Assembly (NCBI GenBank): GCA_016717325.1
Contig: JADKFV010000037.1
Span: 1-49,411 of the forward strand
Source: Bacteroidota bacterium
GTDB lineage: Bacteria > Bacteroidota > Bacteroidia > AKYH767-A > OLB10
Length of the DNA: 49,411 nt
Reading direction: 5' to 3'
In this document: in pieces, positions 7,740 to 19,089 of the stretch
Position numbering within the stretch: the first letter of the stretch is position 1
How the letters are laid out: each line of letters starts with the position of its first letter
Program-made: the position numbers and the translations under genes
The notes under the pieces: generated by a model
Databases searched by the model: none
Seen by the model: the letters and a program-made list of their open reading frames with translations, nothing else
What the model was told of the DNA's origin: nothing

Positions 7740-10700
7740 ATGAAAAAAAATATTTTCTTCTTCGCTTTAGCACTAATTATTTCCTTATTAAATCCGCTAT
7801 CCATTTTTGCCACACACATCATGGGTGGCAATTTGTATTATCAAAACTTGGGTGTAAATGGTGGCAGTGTTACGTTTAAGGTGACATTAAAAATGTATAG
7901 GTACTGCGCACCGGGCAGCAGCCCACTTCCTCCAGACATGAATTTGGGTGTGTATAAGCAAGACCAAAACAATCCAAACGCAAATAAAATTCTTTTCTTA
8001 AGTACCACGCTTCAACTTGTGAATCAACAATTTATTACGCCTCCAAATGCAAACGACACATGTTCGTTTACGCCAAATGAATGTGTAGAAGAAGGAATTT
8101 ATGAAGAAACAATAATAGTTGATACCACAGGTGGAGGTTATCAATTGATAGTAGAAAGATGTTGCCGCAATGGAAATATTGTAAATGTTTTTAATGCTTT
8201 GGATGTAGGTCTGGCCTATTATGCATTTATACCACCAACAAATATTATTAATAGTTCTCCCACATTTGCAGTAGCACCAGTTCCATATATATGCGCGCTC
8301 GATACTGTAAGTATTCTTAATTCGGCTGTTGATCCCGATGGTGATTTACTCATCTATAATTTTGTGTGGCCATATGCGGGCATTTCCACTGGAGGAAATT
8401 CGAACCCCAATCCTTCACCGGTTTACAATTGGCCTATTAATGAAATTATTTACGAGCCCGGATATAGCGTTGCACAACCCTTTGGCGTGGGCGGCTATAC
8501 CGCAATTGATACATTAACAGGGCTTACAAGTTATCTTTCGCCATTGCCTGGGTTTTATGTTGTAGCCGTTGAAATAAAAGAATACCGCAACGGAGTTTTG
8601 ATAGGAATATCACGAAGAGATTTGCAGTTGATATTTATAACATGTCCTGTGAATCCAGCACCAGTATTATCAAACACTACACCTCAAACCACATATACAG
8701 TGCAGGCGGGTCAACAACTTTGTTTCAATATTACATTTACCGATCCTAATGCCGATAGTTTATTCTTCAATACTTCGGGCAATATTTTTAATGGGGCACT
8801 TGTAAATCCCCCTGCTGTATTGCCAGGTACTACAGGACTTTCAACAGTTACATCACAATTTTGCTGGACACCATCATGTGCTCAGGGATCAACCAACCCA
8901 TACAATTTTAGTGTGATAGTAAACGACAACGGTTGCCCGGCAAAAACTACCAATGTGGTTTACACAATTAATGTAGTGCCGTTTGTAGGTGTGCAACAAA
9001 TAAATGGTCCCGATAGCATTTGCGGCAATGCACTCAACGGAGTAGTTTATACTGCTCCCGGACTTAACAATTCTACTTACAACTGGGCAATTGCAGGTGG
9101 TAGTATTGTTAATGGTGGAAATACAAATACAATAGCAGTAAACTGGAATTTGAATGGTCTGCATACACTTACCGTTACAGAAATCAGTGCCAATGGTTGT
9201 CCGGGTGCTCCTTATACTTTTACCGTAAATATTGGGGCCGTACCGGCAGCAATTGCAGGTTTAGATAAAACATATTGTTCGGGAGCATCGGCCATTATTG
9301 GCAGCAATGCCGTGCCGGGTGTGGTATATTCATGGTCACCTGCTACAGGGTTAAGCAGTACAACCATTTCTAATCCTGTTGTTACATTAACAAACGGAAC
9401 ACAAGCCCCAATAAATAATTCAATCATACTTACCACTTCGTTAAATGGATGTACCAATGCCGATACGGTTTTGGTTACAGTAAATCCCACAGCACATTCC
9501 AATGCAGGCAATAATCAATTTTTGTGTAGTGCAAACACGCTTAACCTTGGCACTGCCAATAATCCAAATTATACATATGCATGGTCTCCGGCTTTGGGGC
9601 TAAACAGTACAAGTATTTCGAACCCTCTACTTACACTTGTAAATAATGGCAATACACCGTTCAACACAACCTATGGTGGTTACAAATAATGTTTATGGTT
9701 GCTCAACATCCGACACTGTAACGGTTACTGTAAACCCTGTACCAACAGCAAATGCCGGTGGCGATATTATTTTTTGTTCCGGCCAGTCGGGGCAGATTGG
9801 TGTTACTGCTACATCAGGATATACTTACTCATGGTCGCCCGCTTTGGGTTTAAATTTATCAACTGCCAGCGACCCAACTGTAACACTTACAAACAGCGGT
9901 ACTGTTCCTGTCACCAATACTTATGTAGTAACCACCTCTTGGTTTGGTTGTGCTAAGTATGATACAGTTTTAGTAACAGTAAAACCAAATCCCATTTCGA
10001 ATGCAGGTGCCAATTTAAGTATATGCAGTGGTGACACCATTACACTTGGTACAGCAAACACAAATGGATATACGTATGCATGGACACCTGCAATAGGGTT
10101 GAGTTCTACTACGGTTTCAAATCCAACGATAGTTTTTTCCAATACAACTAACAATCCCGTTACATATGGTTACACAGTTACAACTACACTCAATGGTTGT
10201 ATAACAAGCGACAGTGTAGCGATAATTGTAAATCCATTACCAACAGTTGTTCCTGCAGCAAATCCAACAACCATTTGTGTTGGGCAAACAGCAGCACTTA
10301 CAGCATTAGGCGCAAATATATATTCATGGGCCAATTCGCTCAACCCCGGTTCGCCTATTGGTACTGGAAGCCCATTCAATGTTTCACCATTGATAACCAC
10401 TACGTATATAGTTACCGGTACCAGCAGTGCAAATTGCAAGAACACATCTACAATAACAGTGTTTGTAAATCCTTTACCATCGGTTGCAGCCATTGCTGTG
10501 CCCGACAGCATTTGTCAGGGTGATAGTATTCTTATTACAGGCAGTGGCGCTAATACATATCAATGGGCACTGCTATTAACTCCCGGCACAGTTTTCGACA
10601 CTACAGGGGCAATAGTGGTAAGCCCAATGACCACCACTTCGTATATAGTTACAGGTACCGATGGTAATGGCTGCATCAATAAAGACACAATCACCATAAA

Positions 10701-12692
10701 GGTAAATCCTGCTGCAACAGTCGCCAACATTATTGGAACACTGTCGGTTTGTCCAGGCATTACAGGCCTTACTTACTATGTTCCAAATGCTACACCGTCA
10801 TCTACATATCAATGGACAATAACTGGCGGAACAATTACGAGCGGGCAAGGCAACGATTCTATTTTGGTGGATTGGGGACCGGCAGGTGTAGGCATAATAA
10901 CCGTTGTTGAAACTACAAACCTTGGTTGCTCATCGGATGTTGTTGGAATATCAATTATTATCAACCCACTTTTAACTCCCGCTATGCCATATGGCGATAC
11001 AGTATTGTGTGCCAATGAAGCACAAGGAATTATTTATAATGCCCTCAACACGCCAGGTTCTATTTATACATGGTTTGCATCTGTTGGCGGTAATGTGGTA
11101 AGTGGAAATGGCACAAGTACCATTACGCTCGATTGGACAATACCGGGGCTTACCACAGTTTATTTATGGTATGAGGAATCGACCGTTGCCGACACTATTT
11201 GCTTTGGCACATCGGATACGCTGGCTATAACCATTTTGCCGGTGCCACAAACCAGTGCAATACAGGGCGTGCAGCAACTTTGTATTTATGATACTTCAGC
11301 ATTTTCGGTAACCAATAGTGTTGGTTCTACTTATCAATGGATAGCTACTAATGGAACTGTAGCTACCGGGCAGGGAACAAATACAACCACCGTATTTTGG
11401 AATGCATCAGGCAATCAAAATCTTGCTGTGATAGAAACAAACAGCTATGGTTGTGTAGGCGATACGATAAACTATACTCCTCTTATTAACCCTTTACCAA
11501 ATGCCAATGCAGGCAGCGATGTTGCTATTTGTATAGGTAAAGATGTGCAGTTGAATGCCAGTGGAGGCACTGTTTACAACTGGAATCCTTCTGTAGGATT
11601 ATCAAATCCGAATATTTCGAATCCCTTATCGAATCCAACTTCCACCACAACGTATACGGTATTGGTTACTGATACCAATGGATGTAAAAAGGCCGATTCG
11701 GTTTTGGTTACTGTAAACCCGCTGCCGATAGTTACTTGTTTTCCTTCAAGCCCTGCTATTTGCATTGGCACAAGTACAACTTTAAATGCCACAGGCGGAT
11801 TAATTTATCAATGGTCGCCAAATTATGCGCTGGACGATAGTACCTAAGTAACCCAACTGCAAACCCAACTGTTACTACTACGTATACTGTTATAGTTACC
11901 GATTTAAACACTTGCAGTAGTTCGGCATCGTTAACATTGGTGGTGAATGCCTTGCCAATAATTACAGCCGGAACTGATGTGCTGATATGTAATGGTGCCA
12001 GCACAACCCTCACAGCCAGCGGAGGAATAACATATGTATGGTCGCCATCAGTGGGGCTTAATGCTACAACAGGCAATCCGGTTGCAGCAAACCCAACCAC
12101 ACAAACAACATATACCGTGACCGGTACCGATGCTAACGGCTGCAGCAATACCGATGAAGTAATTATCGATATAAACCCACAGCCCGAGGCATCATTTACT
12201 GGCGAATACAGTGTATCGTGCAAAGGCATACTGGGTAAGTTTACAAACACAAGTATCAATGCACTTAATTATATTTGGTGGCTTGACGATGGAATTACCT
12301 CTACGGATATCAATACCGAGCATCTTTATAATTTTGGACAGGCAGCTACTATAACATTGATAGCGATAAACGGAATTTGCAGCGACACCATCAGTGTGCC
12401 GAACGATGTTTTGTCTTTGGCCGATTATCTCAAAGACATTCCAAATATATTTACTCCTAATGGCGATGGACTTAACGATTGCTTTGCACTGCCCAAGAAA
12501 TTTGACTTTGCCGACTGCTTCACCATGAGCATTTATAACCGCTGGGGAAATAAAATGTTCGAAACAAGCTCTACCGAAAAATGTTGGAATGGTGACAATT
12601 TACAAAATGCTGCATGCCCATCGGGAACATATTTCTATGTTATAAAAATAAAAGAAATGCAAATCAGCAAACCATTGCAATTGATGCGATAG
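7740..12692 (+). CDS. Giant PKD/Ig-repeat surface protein with T9SS type B (gliding-motility-associated) C-terminal domain; two compensating frame breaks
   Basis: A single cell-surface or secreted protein of about 1,650 aa, read in three pieces. It has a signal peptide (MKKNIFFFALALIISLLN), then ATHIMGGNLYY, a start module common in Bacteroidota adhesins. Ig/PKD-like modules follow, including four successive repeats of about 82 aa (9250-10230) and further 'NPLP' repeats. The end is a CHU_C/T9SS type B domain: IPNIFTPNGDGLNDCF, YNRWGNKMF, PSGTYFYVI. The first break is near 9676 (one extra base: TTYGGYK instead of TTYVVTNN). The second is near 11842 (one base missing between ALDDST and LSNPT). 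The two compensate, so the total length is divisible by three. Likely adhesin or matrix protein. Confidence 0.8.
9250..10230 (+). repeat. Four tandem ~246-bp coding repeats (Ig/PKD-like modules)
   Basis: Unit starts are near 9249, 9497, 9751 and 9997, each beginning with an A-x-AG motif followed by a cysteine. Every unit then carries GYTYAWSPALGLSSTTISNP-like and GCxxxDTVLVTVNP-like segments. The spacing is 246-254 bp, with the odd base explained by the break near 9676. This is coding repetition within the giant surface protein, prone to recombination and misassembly. Confidence 0.7.
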
Positions 12693-12740
12693 CTCATTTG
12701 AAAATTCATTTCGATTGAACACACATGTAAAATTATATTG

Positions 12741-13364
12741 ATGCAAATGCGCGATTCCTTTTTAACATGGATTCTCAATAATTTCTACAAGGAATCGATA
12801 ACGCGTATTAGCACCACTGAAAACAAATTGTACTTAACATTTGACGATGGCCCGCATGCAACAATAACGCCATGGGTTCTCGACTTACTTAAAACATATA
12901 ATGCAAAGGCTTCCTTTTTCTGTTTGGGAAAAAATGTAGCTACAAATTCTGAAATTTATCAGCGCATAAAAAATGAAGGCCACACTATTGGCAATCATTC
13001 CTACAGTCACTTCAATGGATTTACCACAGGCAACAAAAAATACTATAATGATATTGAGCAGGCAGCAAAAGAAATTCAATCGAAATTTTACAGGCCGCCA
13101 TATGGCAGCATTACTCCTTTTCAATATCAACATTTGAAAAAGCAATACCGGATAGTAATGTGGGATGTAATAACATGGGACTTTGACACTACGCGCACTT
13201 GGCAACAATGCTTTGACAACACAATAAAGCAGGTACAGCCAGGGTCGTTGGTAGTGATGCACGATAGCGAAAAGGCATTTGGTCGTCTCGAAAAATTATT
13301 GCCACAATTATTGGAGTATTATTCCCAAAGAAATTTTATATTTGACAACATAAAAACTCAATAG
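12741..13364 (+). CDS. Polysaccharide deacetylase (NodB homology domain)
   Basis: Carbohydrate esterase 4-type deacetylase of about 207 aa, using the ATG at 12741. The NodB motifs are all visible: TFDDGPH (catalytic base and metal Asp, residues 33-39), HSYSH (metal His86/His90), RPPYG (about 118-122), MWDVITWDFD, and VVMHD near the end. The short N-terminus has no clear signal peptide, so it may act in the cytoplasm or be exported otherwise; the substrate (peptidoglycan, chitin-like or exopolysaccharide) is open. It ends 4 bp before the deiminase gene, so the two are almost certainly one transcript. Confidence 0.85.
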   Translation: MQMRDSFLTWILNNFYKESITRISTTENKLYLTFDDGPHATITPWVLDLLKTYNAKASFFCLGKNVATNSEIYQRIKNEGHTIGNHSYSHFNGFTTGNKKYYNDIEQAAKEIQSKFYRPPYGSITPFQYQHLKKQYRIVMWDVITWDFDTTRTWQQCFDNTIKQVQPGSLVVMHDSEKAFGRLEKLLPQLLEYYSQRNFIFDNIKTQ

Positions 13365-13368
13365 AAAA

Positions 13369-15147
13369 ATGCAAAAACTTACTTCTTTCATTCGTATACA
13401 GTTATGGTTGTGTATAATAATTTTACCAGCGATTTTAAATTCACAGTCGTTACGATTTGTTGATGAAGTACCATCACCAGCAGTAGAAAATAATGTGTAT
13501 AAAACAGCGGCATTCACCACTCCACCATCATCGCCTGTGCGCACTATAGGTGAGTGGGAAGAGTTGCAGGGTCTTATGATTGCATGGAAAAATTCCGGCA
13601 GTTTTTACCCCACAATGTTAAAGCAGATTGTAAAAAGTGCCAAACAAGAGTGCAAGGTTTACATCCTTACCGATAATGTAAGTTATGTTGTAAACTATTT
13701 GAACAACACTGCAAATGGCGGAAGTGTAGACACAACCAATGTGGTGTTCTTGAATAATATTCAGTTCAACAGCGTTTGGTGTCGCGATTATGGCCCATGG
13801 AGTGTATATACAAACGATGTTGATTCATTGCTCACCATCGACTGGATTTACAATCGCATATCGCGCCCGCTTGACAATGCTGTGCCATTAAATTTTGGTA
13901 ATTTTATTGGTACACCAGTCTATCAAAATACTACAGCTCCTTGGGATTTTGTGAACACCGGTGGTAATTTTATGACCGATGGATTTGGAACTGCATTCGC
14001 TTCGGAACTGGTAGTGGAAGAAAACGGGCCGGGCAATAATTTTGGGGTGCTGCATACTCCGGCTGAGTTAGATACTATTGTTAAAGCATTTATGGGCATT
14101 ACGAAATATATTAAAATGCCAACACTGCCTTACGATGCCATTCATCATATTGATATGCACATGAAGCTTCTCGATGAGCAAACATTACTCATTGGCGAAT
14201 ATCCTCAGGGTGTTGCCGATGGCCCTCAAATAGAAGCTAACCTACAGTATATATTAAGTAATTTTAATTCGTGCTTTGGCACACCGTACAAAGTTATTCG
14301 TATACCTATGCCCGATGATAATGGCGCATACCCAAACACTACAGGTGATTATTTTACGTACACCAATTCATCTTTTGTAAACAACACTATAATAGTTCCA
14401 ACGTATAACATTCCCGAAGATGCACAAGCCTTACAAATATACCGCGATGCTTTGCCGGGTTACAAGGTGGTGGGAATAAATTCTACCGCAAGTATTGGCG
14501 CTTTGGGAGCTTTACATTGTATCACCAAAGAAATCGGCACCAGTGATCCGCTTTTGATATCGCATCAAAAACTGGAAGATACATTCGATACATTGAATGG
14601 ATATACTGTTAATGCACTGATGAAACACCGCAGCGGAATTTCTGCAGCAACATTATTTTTCCGCACCGATACCACCCAACCCTATACGTCTGTTGTAATG
14701 AACTACACCGGAGCCAATGATATTTGGACGGCAAATATTCCAGCTCAAACTGTAGGTGCAAAAGTTTATTACTATGTGGGTGCTACTTCCAACTCGGGCA
14801 AATCGCAAGTGCGGCCAATGCCCGCACCGCTAGGGTATTGGAGGTTTACCGTTTTAGGATTGGCATCGCTTGCCGAGCATCAAAACAACAGCATGGAAGT
14901 ATTGCCATTGTTTCCAAATCCTTCGAAAGGCATTACATGTTTGCCCTATAAATTTTACCAAAGTGGCAATTTCAAATGTTGGGTAACGGATATTACAGGG
15001 AATATAACGGCAACCATATACGAAGGGAAAATATCCAATGGTGAACGCAAATTTTTTATCAATACCGAATCTTTTTCGGCCGGAGTTTATTTTGTGCACT
15101 CGTTAACCAATGATGCTATGCAAACACAAAAGTTGGTGGTGAAGTAG
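13369..15147 (+). CDS. Secreted agmatine/peptidyl-arginine deiminase family protein with T9SS type A sorting domain
   Basis: 592-aa intact protein. It has a signal peptide (FIRIQLWLCIIILPAILNSQ) and a PAD_porph domain (about residues 55-395). Expected deiminase active-site residues are present: D140 in WCRDYGPW, H260 and D262 in HHIDMHM, N333 in YTNSS, and the nucleophile C384 in ALHC. The family hydrolyses the guanidinium of arginine or agmatine to ureido products. An Ig-like module follows (YTSVVMNYTG to YWRFTVL), then a T9SS type A domain (FPNPSKG to AGVYFVHS, ending QKLVVK). Export through T9SS with a signal peptide resembles Porphyromonas PPAD more than cytosolic AguA. It is adjacent to the NodB deacetylase. 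Confidence 0.85.
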   Translation: MQKLTSFIRIQLWLCIIILPAILNSQSLRFVDEVPSPAVENNVYKTAAFTTPPSSPVRTIGEWEELQGLMIAWKNSGSFYPTMLKQIVKSAKQECKVYILTDNVSYVVNYLNNTANGGSVDTTNVVFLNNIQFNSVWCRDYGPWSVYTNDVDSLLTIDWIYNRISRPLDNAVPLNFGNFIGTPVYQNTTAPWDFVNTGGNFMTDGFGTAFASELVVEENGPGNNFGVLHTPAELDTIVKAFMGITKYIKMPTLPYDAIHHIDMHMKLLDEQTLLIGEYPQGVADGPQIEANLQYILSNFNSCFGTPYKVIRIPMPDDNGAYPNTTGDYFTYTNSSFVNNTIIVPTYNIPEDAQALQIYRDALPGYKVVGINSTASIGALGALHCITKEIGTSDPLLISHQKLEDTFDTLNGYTVNALMKHRSGISAATLFFRTDTTQPYTSVVMNYTGANDIWTANIPAQTVGAKVYYYVGATSNSGKSQVRPMPAPLGYWRFTVLGLASLAEHQNNSMEVLPLFPNPSKGITCLPYKFYQSGNFKCWVTDITGNITATIYEGKISNGERKFFINTESFSAGVYFVHSLTNDAMQTQKLVVK

Positions 15148-15245
15148 GGAACAGTATTATGTGGAATGGTGCAACGCCTTTTTTGTTAATTGAGGTATTA
15201 CAAAAAAAATAATTGGAAATCGTGCTTAAAAAACGGTCTCAAAAA

Positions 15246-16259
15246 CTACTTCTTCTCCAAAGCACTCAATCGTTTTTCTATCTCCGGAAGTTTGCGAAAC
15301 ATAACGTACGACTTGCGATAATCGCCAATTGAAAATGCAGGCGAGCCTTGCACAATTTCGTTTTCTTTATCTATGGATTGGCCTACACCCGATTGTCCGG
15401 CAATCTTTACTCCATCGGCAACAGTGAGGTGACCTATTACTCCGGCTTGCCCGCCTATCATTACATTCTTTCCTATTTTGCTGGAGCCTGCTATTGCCGA
15501 ATGCCCTGCTATTACAGTGTTTTCGCCTATCTCCACATTGTGGGCTATTTGTATTAAGTTATCGAGCTTTGCGCCTTTACGAATGATGGTGCTGCCGAGT
15601 GTTGCACGATCAATGGCTGTATTGGCTCCTATTTCAACATGGTCTTCAATAATTACATTTCCTATTTGCGGCACTTTTTTATAGCCCTCGCCTTGTGGTG
15701 CAAAACCAAAACCATCGGCCCCTATAACTACCCCTGCATGAATAGTACAATTACTTCCTATTACACATTGGCTATAAATTTTTACTCCTGCATGTATCGT
15801 TGTATTATCGCCTATTGTAACATTATCGCCAATATATGCATGAGGATAAATTTTTACATTATTACCTATCACACTGTTTTCGCCTAAGTAGGCAAATGCT
15901 CCTAAATAAATATTTTGACCTTGTGTGGAAGATGCAGCGATATAAACAGGTTGTTCTATTCCCGATTTATTCTGCATCACATTATTATATATTTCGAGCA
16001 GTGCAGCAAAGCTTTGGTATGCATCGTCAACACGAATAAGTGTGGTGTCGATTTTCTTTTGAGCTACAAAAGTTTTATTTACCAGTACAATACTTGCTTT
16101 GGTATTGTAGATGTATTCTTCGTATTTTGGATTGGCAAGAAAACTTAAAGTGTTGGGTTTTCCCTCTTCAATTTTCGAAACATTGTTAACCCAAACATCG
16201 GCATTGCCTTCAACTGTTCCTTGCAGAGATTCTGCTATTTGCTTTGCAGTAAATTTCAT
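15246..16259 (-). CDS. lpxD: UDP-3-O-acylglucosamine N-acyltransferase
   Basis: Third enzyme of lipid A synthesis; it transfers a 3-hydroxyacyl chain from acyl carrier protein to the 2-amino group of UDP-3-O-acylglucosamine in the cytosol. The 337-aa length is normal. The N-terminal uridine-binding domain (KFTAKQIAESLQG to SFLANPKYE) is followed by a left-handed beta-helix of hexapeptide repeats (IGNNVKI, IGDNVTI) and the signature HAGVVIGADGFGFAP. The catalytic histidine is H240 in IQIAHNVEIG. I use the ATG at 16259; the open frame runs 31 codons upstream but would overlap the end of the T9SS gene. The gap to that gene is only 17 bp. It is not in the usual lpxC-fabZ-lpxA neighbourhood. Confidence 0.93.
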   Translation of the reverse strand: MKFTAKQIAESLQGTVEGNADVWVNNVSKIEEGKPNTLSFLANPKYEEYIYNTKASIVLVNKTFVAQKKIDTTLIRVDDAYQSFAALLEIYNNVMQNKSGIEQPVYIAASSTQGQNIYLGAFAYLGENSVIGNNVKIYPHAYIGDNVTIGDNTTIHAGVKIYSQCVIGSNCTIHAGVVIGADGFGFAPQGEGYKKVPQIGNVIIEDHVEIGANTAIDRATLGSTIIRKGAKLDNLIQIAHNVEIGENTVIAGHSAIAGSSKIGKNVMIGGQAGVIGHLTVADGVKIAGQSGVGQSIDKENEIVQGSPAFSIGDYRKSYVMFRKLPEIEKRLSALEKK

Positions 16260-16276
16260 TTTTGGTTTTTGAGCTT

Positions 16277-18758
16277 TTAAATTTTTACAACCTTTTTTAC
16301 ATAACGATTTTTGCCATTGATGAATTGCACAACATACAAACCATTTTTCCATGATTGCATATCGATGGCAAAATATCTATGGCCTTTTATTTTCGAATCA
16401 TATAAAATGGCACCATTGCTATTATAAATTTCAAGTGTGCCATCCATTACACTTTCGCTTTGCAATATTAAATTATTTGCGGGTGCTGAATAATAAATAT
16501 TAATAGAATTAAAAATTTGTTGCTCACTTATAGCCGAAGGATAGAATTGAGAAAAGGGTGTTTTGTAAGCGCCACGGCCATGTAAATGCTACAACAGTTT
16601 GATCGGCAATGGAATATTCTAAATCGAAAACCATTATCGCATCAGGTAAACCAGTGCCGGCATGATTCCATGTAAGACCATTATCGTTGGAATAAAAAAC
16701 ACCTAAATCGGTTCCTATTATTATTACAGTATATAAACTTGAATAATACAAAACACTGTGCACAGGTACATCGGGTAATGTTGTACTGATATTGTTCCAT
16801 GTTTGCCCGCCATCTATAGTTTGAAATACATGGCCGGTACCAAATCCTGAAAACACTGCTACGGCTTCATTATCATTATTTGCATTTACAGCAACATCGC
16901 GCGGATATCTGTTTGGCAACCCTGCCGAAATATCGGTAACGGTTGCACCACCATCGGTGCTTAAAAAAAATTGCATTGGCGATGCATCGTCAGGTGCTGA
17001 AGCGAAATATAATTTCAACTCGTTGGTTGGCGAAACACCAATACACATAATTTTTGTAGCGCCATAAGGGCCATAAGCATTCCACGTTACGCCTTTATCT
17101 ATACTCTGGTACAACACATTCGAACCTCCATACATTACATCTTGATTGGAAATAGCCAACTCGAATGGCGACACAAATGCTCCATTGCCTGCTAATGCAG
17201 TATAAGGAAAAGTAAACCCTTGATCATCAGAAGACTGCACATTCAAGTTTTGGTACGATGCATATTGATAGGCATCATTATTCCTATCTATCGCATTGCA
17301 GGTACCATCGCCACCCAAAACCCAATCCCAATTATTGGTCCCGTTGTACCGTTGTGTGCCGCGGTCTTGCAAGCCGCCTATGGCAATATTATTGTTTGAA
17401 GCCGACAAACTGCCAAGGTAAAATTGTGCCACAACATAACCATCGAGACACGATTTCCATGAACCACCCGAATTATCGGAACGGTATAAACCGGCATCGG
17501 TGAGTAAATAAAGTTTTTGTGCATCGAGTGGGTTCGAAATTAAATCGTGCATATCGGGCCAGGGTTTATTTTCAACATCATAAGGATCGTAATCTGTTAT
17601 TTGTGTAAACTGATTCCCGCCATCGATAGATTGCCATAAGTAAACTCCGCAAACAAAAATATTATTGTTATCAGCAGGGTCTATATAAACACCTTTGCTA
17701 TACCAACCCTGATAGGATGATATATCATCGGAGTTCAGCACCGTCCATGATAAGCCCTTATCGGTAGACACATAAAAACCTACAGAATTTAAATCGTTGG
17801 CAATGTTTGCATAAACATAATTTGGATTACCAGCGTATACACTCACAGTTATGCGGCCGGTATTATTTGCCGGTAGTCCGTTGGTAATCTTTGTCCATGT
17901 ATCGCCACCATTTGATGAACGGTACAAACCGCCATTTGCAGTTCCCAAATTTCCAACACCGGCATACATGATATTGGTGTCAACGGGATCCATCACCATG
18001 TCCATCACCATTTTATTTGTATCGGTTTGTAACCAAGTAACACCGGCATCTGTAGTTTTGTAAATACCATCGGTGGTAGCTGCAATAACTGTAGAAGGAT
18101 TCTGATAATTGTACACCACTTTCCACACTCCACGCTGTTGTTGGTAAAGCCAATTGAGGGTATGAGTCCATGTAATGCCACCATCGGTCGACTTCAATAT
18201 TCCAATGCCATGACTGCCACGTGTTGTTCTGATTAGTAGTCCATTTACTGCAGTGCCATAGCTGTAGGTTTCACCCGTACCAATGTACATTTCGTTATGG
18301 TTTTGTGGGTTGATAGCAATGGCACTTACACCTAAAACAGGAAACCCGGTTTCAACACTTTGCCATGCATTAGCACCAAGACCTCCAGTAACAGATTTCC
18401 ACAATCCGCCCGAAGCCGAGCCAAGCCAAACAACATTGGTATCGACCGGATCAATTGCGATTGAAACTGTGCGCCCTCCAACATTATTGGGGCCCATTGA
18501 ATTCCATGGCAAAAATGATGTGGCGTTTTTTGCATTGTTGTTTTTAAAATGTGCTTTGTAATAATCATATGCCTTGCCATATGCATCGGCTGGTATATCA
18601 TTATTGGGGAATGCATTTATGGTTGAAAGAAAACCCAATGCATCGTAGGCTTCATTAGCTTCGTTGTTTTCGTTGTTTTCGCTTTTCGAATTGCAGGCAA
18701 AAAGAATTATTGCCAAACAAAAAAACGCAACAGGCAGAAAATAAAATTTTGTTTTCAT
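16277..18758 (-). CDS. Sortilin/BNR-repeat beta-propeller lipoprotein with T9SS type A C-terminal domain (frame-broken near 16580)
   Basis: Secreted beta-propeller protein of about 827 aa. The N-terminus FCLAIILFAC has a lipobox cysteine, then a low-complexity Asn/Glu stretch. Many Asp-box/BNR units follow (STDGGITW, TTDAGVTW, SSNGGDTW, SIDGGNQF, TIDGGQTW), starting after MGPNNVGGRT. The first piece runs off frame at HGRGAYKTPF (near 16580-16586). The true continuation is in the next frame, QFYPSAISEQQIFNS, and reaches QSWKNGLYVVQF and RYVKKVVKI at 16277, a T9SS type A sorting end. No enzymatic residues are assignable. The combination of a lipobox with a T9SS domain is unusual. lpxD follows by 17 bp. 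Confidence 0.78.
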
Positions 18759-19021
18759 CATTTCTGTAATGTAAAATATTTGACTGTAAATATAATTTTT
18801 CTATCCGTAACAATTGATTCAATACGTTTTAGAATAAAAAAAATGACGCATTCCATACCAAATGCTTTGAAACAAATATTGAGGGTTTATTTTCGGCACA
18901 TAAAAATTATTATTGTTTCATTATATAAAAACCGCAGCGCTCAAGAAAAAAATATTGAACTATAATTTTTATTATTACAAATATGTGATGTTTCGTTTCA
19001 AACATTATGTAAAAGCGATTT

Positions 19022-19067
19022 CGATAAAAACAAAAAACCCTCATAAAGACTTGCCATATGAGGGTTT
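19022..19067 (-). terminator. Rho-independent terminator for the CotH/lamin-tail gene
   Basis: A perfect 11-bp inverted repeat (19035-19045, AAACCCTCATA, against 19057-19067) with an 11-nt loop. On the minus strand it is followed by a T-rich tract (TTTTTTGTTTTT counting the stem end). It lies just beyond the stop of the CotH gene at 19090. The remainder of the 18759-19089 gap shows no gene. Confidence 0.8.
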
Positions 19068-19089
19068 GAAGAAACACTTAAAAATCTTA

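Noticed and set aside
9250..10230. Possible CRISPR-like or non-coding tandem repeat
   Set aside because: Units are ~246 bp, protein-coding in phase and diverged; there are no short identical repeats with spacers and no cas genes.
11756..12259. Long open frame on the minus strand (167 codons) opposite the giant surface gene
   Set aside because: It mirrors the Thr/Val/Asn-rich repeats of the plus-strand gene, has no homology-like motif, and the plus strand clearly encodes the T9SS protein once the break at 11842 is repaired.
16260..16352. 31-codon N-terminal extension of lpxD
   Set aside because: It overlaps the T9SS end of the upstream gene in another frame, and the family start motif begins at the internal Met (16259).
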